Positions 26,728 through 36,700 of a DNA stretch of 64,000 bases are shown piece after piece (positions within the stretch are counted from its first letter, which is position 1; every line of letters begins with the position of its first letter). The notes under the pieces are model-generated. The model did not search any database and was not told where the DNA came from. It saw only the letters and a list, made by a program, of their open reading frames with translations. A program made the position numbers and the translations under genes. The DNA is taken from the NCBI RefSeq assembly GCF_036492635.1, contig NZ_AP025305.1, forward strand, positions 3,986,000 through 4,049,999, written 5' to 3'. This DNA comes from Aureibacter tunicatorum. Lineage in GTDB: Bacteria > Bacteroidota > Bacteroidia > Cytophagales > Cyclobacteriaceae.

Positions 26728-27612
26728 ATGCATGTAATTGAAAAACACATTGTGCCGGTCTTGACGCAAAAATTCCGACTTAGCGAATATATCATTGGAA
26801 AGTTCCAAAGTTTGCAATCCAGACAAGGATCTAAAAAAGCTATCAAAAAGAATCTGATATTGGTTGACAGATCTATCGGCACAACAGCCACTTGGATATT
26901 AGGCGGCGAAACTATAGAGCTGATCGATGAAGAAAACATTCCCAAAACTTACAATTTGCCTCTAGACATCGTATTCGAAGATGAATATATGGTCATCATC
27001 AATAAGCCTGCTGGACTCGTCGTAAGCGGCAATCAATTTAAAACAGCCGCAAATGCGATCATATCCTTAGCGAATAAATCAACTGTGCAAGATGCTCTAC
27101 CGTATCCCAAACCCGTTCATAGGCTTGATAGCGGGACTTCAGGCTTACTCATATTCGCCAAGACCAGAAGCGCTTTAATTGCTTTAGGAAACATGTTTCA
27201 AAGCAAGTCAATCCGCAAAGAATACTTGGCTATTGTAACTGGCAAACTAAACGGCAATGGAGATATCACAAAGCCTATTGACGATTATGAATGCCATTCT
27301 AGTTACTCAACAGTCAAATCTGTTCCTTCCCTCAAGAATAATTGGCTTACTCTTGTAAAGCTTTCTCCTCATACGGGAAGAACTCACCAGCTTCGCATTC
27401 ACATGGCAAGCATAGGCCATCCTATATTCGGAGATAAACTGTATGGCAATGAAGGAGAAATATACGAAGGCAAAGGCTTGTTTCTGACTGCTGTCAAGCT
27501 AAGTTTCGAACATCCAGTATTAAAAAATAATCTGAACATAGAAATTCCTATGCCGAATAAATTCGATTCGCTATTAAAAAGAGAAGAAAGAAGGTGGAAC
27601 AAATACCATTGA
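26728..27612 (+). CDS. RluA family pseudouridine synthase
   Basis: 294 residues. An N-terminal S4-like RNA-binding segment (about 15-80) is followed by the RluA catalytic domain. The signature HRLDSGTSGLLIF holds the catalytic Asp134, and later GRTHQLRIHMASIGHPIFGD fits the RluA C-terminal motif when read in two parts (GRTHQLRIH and GHPIFGDKLYG). The enzyme isomerises uridine to pseudouridine in rRNA or tRNA. The exact target (RluC-, RluD- or TruC-like) cannot be chosen. A shared terminator separates it from the giant convergent gene. Confidence 0.93.
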   Translation: MHVIEKHIVPVLTQKFRLSEYIIGKFQSLQSRQGSKKAIKKNLILVDRSIGTTATWILGGETIELIDEENIPKTYNLPLDIVFEDEYMVIINKPAGLVVSGNQFKTAANAIISLANKSTVQDALPYPKPVHRLDSGTSGLLIFAKTRSALIALGNMFQSKSIRKEYLAIVTGKLNGNGDITKPIDDYECHSSYSTVKSVPSLKNNWLTLVKLSPHTGRTHQLRIHMASIGHPIFGDKLYGNEGEIYEGKGLFLTAVKLSFEHPVLKNNLNIEIPMPNKFDSLLKREERRWNKYH

Positions 27613-27670
27613 TATAATTCACTACGAATCCAACTCCACTATTTCTATAATTTCATAATCTATAAAAACT

Positions 27671-27701
27671 AAAAAAGCCGGTCGATTGACCGGCTTTTTA
27701 T
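27671..27701. terminator. Bidirectional terminator between convergent genes
   Basis: An 11-bp stem AAAAGCCGGTC (27673-27683) with GACCGGCTTTT (27688-27698), loop GATT, and T-runs on both strands. It serves the pseudouridine synthase (+) and the giant surface protein gene (-). Confidence 0.92.
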
Positions 27702-27719
27702 ATCCACTTATAATTATGA

Positions 27720-30700
27720 CTAGCGCTGGATTACCACGTAACCATCATACTTGGCTCCATTGCCTAAATCCAATACCCAGAAATATGTTCCTTGAGGAAG
27801 CTTGTCGCCAACTTTCATTCCTGTGTTGGCAATACCTGTCCAATCATTTACATATCCATCAGCTTCATAAATCAAGTTACCCCATCTGTTGTAAATCTTG
27901 ACATTATTCTCAGGATAGTATTCGATATTCTTGATCACAAAGAAATCATTCAATCCATTGTTATCATCCGGAGTAAAGATATTGTAAGCTTCGATTGTAG
28001 CTTCTTTAAGCACAATGCTCAAAGTTGCGAAATCAGTCTCGCCATACATATCCACAATTCTATACTCCACAGTGCCTTCATCTAGAATTCTCTCATTCTC
28101 ATCGAATTCTACATCAGCTCCTGGATTAGGTATATAAATAGCAGCTCCAGACAAAGTATCCAATGTCAAAGTACCATATTTCAATGCCAACTCAGTAACA
28201 TATGTTGTATCACCTGTTTCGCTTATCGACAAGAATCGTGTTTGATAAACATCGATGTTATCATCAGGATCATTGTCATTAAGAACGATATTCACCTCGC
28301 CACCTTGCAACTCACCATAATTGTCAGTAATCACTTCCAATGTATCGTTTTGAGCTATTGGAGCCAAGTTGAATCTATTCATGTAGAAAGATTCCTCATC
28401 TTCGCATCCATAAGTATCAGCGACCTTATAAATAATTTCATAAGTTAACGTATCGTCGAAAGGCGTATTCAATACATCAGTTCTTGGATGGAAGAAGTCT
28501 GCTGGTGTCTTTGTTACCGTATATGGCAAACTTGTCACTGTCGCTCCATCTTCAAGAATTTGATACTCTATTTGATCTCTGAATTTCTCATAAAGACCTA
28601 ATGAGATCGTATCATTCTGAGGTTTATCTAAAATATTAATCGATAACTCTGGCGCTTGATAAACACTTAATGCGATATCAGATACCAACTCATCTCCTAA
28701 TTTTTCATAGATCATAAATCTATACGGGCTTCCGTCTTCTCTTAAGCTAATAGGAGTAGACGTTACCAGATTATTAGCATTGTCATACAATTCATAATAA
28801 TGATCAGGCCCTCTGAAGATATTGCTCATTAATATAGACTCCTCACAACTTCCATAAACCATTGTTGGATCGTCCACATCAATTTTCAAGTCATAATCAA
28901 ACCCTAATTCTATATCTTCCGTAACTGGACAACCATAACTATCAGTCACAGTTAAAGAAAGTACAGATCTCTGTCTAAGAACCACATTAGGCTGAAGTTC
29001 ATTAGGCGTTGATATTTCAGCATCACCTGAAACCACACTCCATTCATAACTATATGAAACTCCTTCAGTTGTATTTTCTAACTCGACATTAGCAAACGGA
29101 TGGCTTATTGATTGATCATAATCATCCGGATCAATTTTCAAGTTATCTACCATACCCTTGATAGCAATAGACTGAATGATATTCAAAGTAGCTGTTGTTG
29201 TATTAGAAATACCATCTTTATCCGTCACTCTAATAACATACTCTCCAGATACTCTTTCAGGGTAATTCACACCAACAGGCAATTGATATCTTCCATCAGG
29301 TGTTGTTCCTACCGTTACAAGACCTACATCATAAGATAACTCCCCATTAGTCCAAATAATCTCTTCAATCTCATCATGCGACTTGTTAAGAACATTTACG
29401 ATCAAACCTTCATCTTCACACCAACCAATCGTCAAATCGTCAGCAGTCAACTTAGGTTTCACATAAACTGTCACCTCATCAACACTAATACATCCATACT
29501 TATCAGTTACTGTAACTTCATAAGTCGTTGTCACTTCAGGATTTGGCGTTGGATTCGCAATGTTCGCATCATCCAACCCTACTGAAGGCGTCCATACAAA
29601 TGAATCATAGAAATCATAGTCATAGTTGTCATCAGCATCCGGTCCTAAAGTAATTGTATTTGGAGTGCTTGAATCAATTACTAAACGATCTTCCCCACTC
29701 CATGCAATCGCTACAGGCTCCTTATCTCGAGTGATAGTGAACGTTTTCACATCTTTCAGCTGATTGCCATTATTATCCAATACTGGTTGACCATTTTGAT
29801 CTTTCAAAAGCACAGTCAACTCATACGTACCCGGATCCAAAGTCGCTCTATCTGACACCCACTCTCTTCCATCTTCAGGAACAGTCTTCCAACTATAATC
29901 AACCTGTTGACCAGGTTCTAATTTCAATGTCGGAATCACTTCAGCATTTTCTCTACAATAGCCTATCACAGTAGGACTTACCTCTAAGATTATTCCTACA
30001 GTTGTATTGGCGTATTGATGCTTAGAACATCCGAATCTATCAGTAACAGTTAATTTATAAGTTGTAGAATAGTTAGCTTTTGGAGTTGCATCTTCAATAT
30101 CATTACGATCTATCAAGCTACTTATATCCATTAATGGGTCATCATTCATTGTCCATTCATAGTTCAAAAGCAAATCGCCATTCGAAGCATAATCATTCTC
30201 ATTCAAACCATTAATATTTACATCAAATGGTTCCATATTTTCATAACCCGGAGTTGGGTCAATTAATATTGATGGAATTTCATCAATTGTAATTTGCTCA
30301 TCTATTTCAACAGTAAACTGAGTAGTTGCTACTTTTCCAGCCTCGTCAGTGATTTTCAAAGTATAAACACCACCCTCAGTGACTGTCAACTCATCAGTGT
30401 TATCTACTATTAACCCACTTGGAAGCGTCCATTCATACCAAGATGCATCAGCTGTTCCATTTCCACCTAATATATCAGCTGTTATAACTTGATTTGGCAA
30501 GCAGAAAGGAATTACAACATCAGGAACATCCACTGTTAGTCCTTTCACAAATCTAATCTCATCGCTAGCCACACATTTGAACTGATCATCCTCAACAGTC
30601 AATGTGAATGTCGTCAATTGCGTAATTTGATTAGGGTCAACTGTAATTTCATCTCCATTGATTACAAAGTCAACAACTGGGTCAGAAGTCCATGTTCTTG

Positions 30701-33700
30701 TCAATTGACCTTGGCCTGTTACTTGAGCGACAACAATTTCGCTATTCGTTTGGTCAGAATCAATCACTATATCAGCAGGCAACGTTACAGTCGGAAGCTC
30801 TGATTCTCTTACAGTAAAGTTATGAACACTTCTTTGTCCATAATTATCAGTAGCAACAACTGAATACACTTTAGGATAAGTTTCATTAGCTTGTTTAGTC
30901 ACTGAGATAGACTCAGTAATGTTCGGCAATTGATTACCAGTTCCATCAACATCGTCATACCAAGCATAGCTAATATTTCCATTGCCTTCAGCTCCTGCTA
31001 TAAATTGAGCTGTTAAGTTAGCAGTAGCGATATCAAAACAACCTAATGTTATGTCTTGTCCAGTTATTTTCAATGGACGAATAAATGTAATCGTTCTATC
31101 TACAGGACAAATCATATCGCCAGATATTTGAGCTGTAAATGTCACAGGGAAATTATCAATATTCGCAGTATCAAGACTTACTGAAGCCTGATCATATGAT
31201 GTCAATCCATTAACAGACGTATCCCAAGTAACCGAACTACTACCATCAGCAGTAACCATAGCTACGATATCCATAATTTGTCCATTAACCACCACAGGAA
31301 CTGACGGATCTGAATCTATCATTGTTCCATTCAAGCTGTATCTAATGGCAATAGTTGGAGCTGCAGCCTTTTGCACTTCAAAGTTAACTGTTGATTGAAG
31401 CCCTTCAGTATCAGTAACCACCAATACATATTGGCCTTCTCCATCAGTAATTGAAGGAGTAATATCCGCTAATAAATTACCATTTTTATACCACTGGTAA
31501 GTAAATATTGCTGGATCGCCATTACCCGCTTGAAGCAATTCTGACTCGATTAATGTTTCATTTTCACAATCTTTTAATATCGCAATATCTTTAACATCAA
31601 CTTCCAATGGTCTCAATATCACTATATCATCTGAAGCTATACAACCTTTGCTATCTTCGACATTTATGGATACAGTGTAAGGGAAATTAGCTACTCCAGT
31701 TGTATCCAATGTCACTGCATTTTGATTACCTAAACCTGCGTGCGACCAACTGTAATTAACAAGCTGAGCTCCACCATTTTCAGGCATAGCTGTCAGTCTT
31801 ACAGGGTTTTCATAGATCACAAATCTATCTTCCTCTGTTAAATTAACTCCATGAGCAATATTCACAGATGGTTCCGGCAATATGTCCAAAGTGAAACTTG
31901 TAGTATCTTCCATACCCCAAGAATCTCTCACAACGATCTGATATTCGCCTTCTCTTGGCAAATTAGGAGTTGCCGTCATGCCTCTTGCCACTTCTACATC
32001 ATTGAATAACCAAATAACCTCATCAGGAATACCGCCTTTAACAGAGTCAAGCGAAATCTCTCCGATATTTTGACAGAAACCAATAACAGTATCCGCTTTA
32101 TACGCTTTTAGATCTACCAAAGCTCTAAGCACACTATCTTTAGTACAGCCAAACACATCCTCTATCTGAACAATATATTCTGTCGAAACAGCAGGGTTTG
32201 GAATAGGATTAGATATCGTAGCATCTGACAATCCATCATTTGGCGTCCAAGTAAAAATCAAATCACCTTCACCACTTGCTGTTATATCAAACTCTTCAGT
32301 AGTATTTCCTACTAATGGATCTATAATGATAGTATCATCATTAACCGTCAAGATTGGTTCAGCAGCTTTTCTAACAGTATAAACTGTTGACTCAGCTTCT
32401 GTGCCCGTCTGATTATCAACAACTTTAACTTTATAAAGTGTTCCTGATGTAGGAGCTGGTAATGTAATAGTCTGCAAATTAGAGTTTGGTATTTCTACTG
32501 CATTTCCAATATTACTAAACTCATACCAAGTATAAGTTACATCCGCTCTGCTAGGATCAGCAGTCAAAGTAATCTCATCTTCACAGAAACCGATATACCC
32601 TGGATCAATAATCACTACGCTAATATCAAATGTTACATGAACCGTATCTGCATCTGTACAACCAAATTGATCCGTTACGGTCAATATAAAGTCAGTTGGA
32701 GCTGTCAAAGCTGAAGGGTCCAACACTACATCTTCCGAATCGTCAACATTCAATGCTGTATTAGGAGTCCAAACATAAGTTAACCCACTACCAGAGCTTG
32801 AAGCAGTAATTTGAACCGGCGTATTATTTCCAGGCGTCAAAATAATCGTATCTCTATCAATATCAACTCGCGGTTCCGCCAATCTTGTAACTATAAAATC
32901 AACAGAGCTTGTTTTGCCGCTTATTGTTGTCGCCGACAAAGTATAAGTACCCGAAGCACTTGGCAAAGGCAATTGAGCATCTGTCAATGACGGAGACTCT
33001 TCAATCAATATACTTCCATCTGTCAATATCCAATTATAAACGATAGTACTTGGATCCGCTTCTCTATGAACAACAGTTGTTGGAGTCAAATTCAAACCTA
33101 CATCACAGGCACTCAATTGTTCATCAACCTTTTCAACTTTAATATCGAAAATAATCTCTTGCTCAACTGTAACAGAACATCCATTGGCATCGGTAACTGT
33201 TAATCTATAAATATCTCCCGACAACAAATCTGCGTCAGCCACTACTAAATTTAATTGATTATCAACAACTGTTACGCTATTATCAATAACAGACACTTTT
33301 TCCCAAGTATAAGTTCTTGGCTCAGTTCCAGTTGCATTCCCATACAATGTCAATCCGAATGGATATGGATCAGGATCCAAATTGTCAAAATCAACCCCAT
33401 TAGCAGCTGTTATCCCAGCAGTTGGAGCATTTTCTCTAATTATTGAGAAATCAACTTGATGGGAAGCTCCACTTATTGTCGTAGCTTCCAAACTGTATGT
33501 CTCTATGCTTCCTAAAGAAGGCAACTGATCATTTGAAAGTGTAATATCTCTACCATTGATTTCTGTGGCAGCGACAGGAAGCGGAGAGGTCCAAATAAAA
33601 TCAATAGTTGATTCGTCAAGTTCTCTATGGAAAACATTTACTGGAGATAAATCCAAAGTTTGCTCACATGAACTAATAACTATATCATCAACTTCTACAA

Positions 33701-36700
33701 TCACATCAAAATAAACCACTTGCTCGACTGAATCTTGGCAACCAGAAGCATCTGTGACTACTAATCTATAATTTCTACCTGAAACCAAATCAGCCTCATT
33801 AACTGTCAAGTCTTCATTATTAGCTCCAGCAATTGCTGGTTCATTTCCATTCAATGCAGGATCAACGATTTTCCATTCATAGGTAAATGGTCCCACGCCA
33901 GCAGTTGCTTCACCGTCAATAGTCAAGCTAGTCGCCTGTGGATCTAGATCTGTATACGTTCCAGTAATACTAGCAACAGGTTCTACTTCTCTAGTAATAT
34001 CGAAATCAATCTCATTAGACAAACCTGTCGCATCAGCAGTTGCTTTTAATACATATGTTTCAGTCTGGCCAACTGATGGTAAATCAACAGATGTCAAATT
34101 AATAACTCGACCTGTTCCAACAATATTTCCAGCCAAGGTCCATTCATAAGATACTACTTCACCAGCGATTGAATCAACCTCTGCAACTAACTGCAAAGTT
34201 TCATCACATGAGCTTATTGTCTTATCTATTTGTTTTGGATAAACGGTAAATGAAACATCTGTATTTACAGTAGAAGAACATCCATTTTCATCGATAACTG
34301 TCAATTCATAAGTTCTGCCACTCGCTATTCGATTAGTGATAGAATGATCAATCGATTCAATCAAATTAAGATCTTCATTATTGAAAATAACATTCGCATT
34401 TCCTACTTCTCTCCATTCATAAGTTAAATTGCCAAAACCAGCACTCGAAGCATCAATAGTCAATGGAACCAATGAAGCGTCTCTTGGGTCCAAATTAGTA
34501 TATGTTCCATCGATAGTGGCAGTCACAACTGGTATCGGATCAACTGTCAATGGCTCAGACTTTAAAACACCGTTAGTTGTTCTTACATCGATTCTATAAT
34601 CACCATCTGGTAATATAGTTGTGAATATCTTACTTGTTCCGTCATATACTTCCGTTTCTGGATTTGTTGACAAGTCAAAAATCTTCACGAAGTCAATAGT
34701 CTCTGTAGTACTGACAACAACATCCACATTATTTTCACAATCAACAACTGATACTGTTGGCTCAATAGTCATTTCCGAAACAGTAATAGTCACTTGATCG
34801 TCATCTGAACAGCCATAAGCATCTATAACAGTTACATTATAAGTACTTGTCTCTGAAGGTGTGAATATTGGAGAAATAATAGATGGGTCGCTAATTTCTC
34901 CTGCAGAAAATGCATTTCCATCAACTCTTTCCCAAAGAACTGTAGCTACCTCTTCTGCAGTATAACTAGATACTCCAGTAAAATCAGCGCTTTGTCCAAG
35001 TTCGACCACTGGCACATTCCCTGCTTCTACTTGAGGAGCTTTTTGTTTTGTTATGGTAAAATTATAATCCAAAACATCCGCACCAGAAGTTGAAACAGCT
35101 TCAACTCTATAAGTCAAAACCAGTGGATTATCAACATCAGTATTTGCTGTCAAATTACTTAAAGTAACGATTGCAGGATTAGTCACTGTAGCCCCACCAG
35201 TATTGTCTTCAGAGTATACCACAGAGCCATTTTCTTCATTAATGATCGCTAATGAAGCAAGCGGATATGTTGTTGTAACAGTTACAGTTACATCTTCCTC
35301 ATCATCGCATGCCCCTATAACTACATCAGGAACTTCTACAGATATCTCGTCTACTTCGATAGTTACTGTCTCCGTAGTTGTACATCCACCCGCATCCGTT
35401 ACAGTTACTTGATAAGTAGTCGTAACGTTTGGAGTTGCTATAGCTCCAGCAATTGTAGCATCATCAATTTCCGAAGCTGGTATCGCTGTTCCATCAGCAT
35501 ATGTCCATTGGATCGTAGACGGAGCTATAGCTGTATAATTTATGTTAAATGGAGTCGTATTTGTTTTGTCCTTTCCTATCAAGATTATCTTATCAGCGGC
35601 ATCCACGGTTACTTGAGGAGCTACTTGTCTTGTTACAGTAAACTCTTCTGTTATAACGTGTCCATAAGTGGATTCCACCTCAACTCTAAATATTTTCGAA
35701 AGATCATTAATCACATCTGTATTTGGGTCTATAGGTAAAGTCAAACCATTAACAGGGTTCACTGCATTACCACTCAAATCAGCATATACTATTTCTTCAG
35801 GATTTACACTAGTGTCAAATACTCTTACGGAATTCAAACCATAGTTTTCAGTAACATTAATATCCACAGTTGGGGTAGGAGCACATGCGCTAATCAAAAT
35901 ATCATCAACTGTCAAAGATATCTCATCAATGATCACTTCAACTTCATCCTCAATAGTACATCCATATATGTCAGTTACAAGAACTTTGTAAGTTTTATTC
36001 GCTGATGGAGTAACAAATACTGGATCGATAATATCTGTAGCTGAAATATCATCAGGCACAACTAATGGGCTATCATCGGAATTAGTCCAAAGTATAGTTA
36101 CAGGTTCTACTCCAGTGTAGCTTGCATTAAATGCTGTAGTATTCACAACATCCTTACCTATAATAATATCAGTACCTGCATTTACTGTAGGAGCTGGATC
36201 TTGGCTCACCGTAAATTGCTGAGTATCACTTGAACCAGTTGTAGATTCAGCAGATACTTCATAAGTTCCAGGAGCAAATGCCTGAGTGTTGACAATTTTA
36301 TCAGTTCCAGTATATACAACCACCGACGTTGTCGTATTAGTTATTGTATGAGTTGCTAAAGGATAACTAGAGTTTATCAATATTTCAACAATTGGATCAG
36401 GATTACAACTTCCGATTAAAGTGTCGGCAACCGTAATTGTAACTTGGTCCATGATAATTTCTACATCTGAAGAATCAACGCAACCATAAATATCTGTTAC
36501 AAATAATCTATAAACACCTGGACCTGTTGGTTTAGCAGTAGGCTGCAATATGTCATCAGCAGTGATTTCTCCATCAACATTCAAGTCTCTTGTATTATTT
36601 CCTTCTACTAGTTTCCACTTGATATTATCAATCAAAGTAGGGTTCAAAGTAGTAGAACCATTAAATGCCGGAGGGTTTGTATTTCCATTAGTTAAGGTAA

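Noticed and set aside
35409-35738. 109-codon plus-strand open frame opposite the giant gene
   Set aside because: Antisense of repetitive Ig-like coding sequence; composition is biased and without a family signature.
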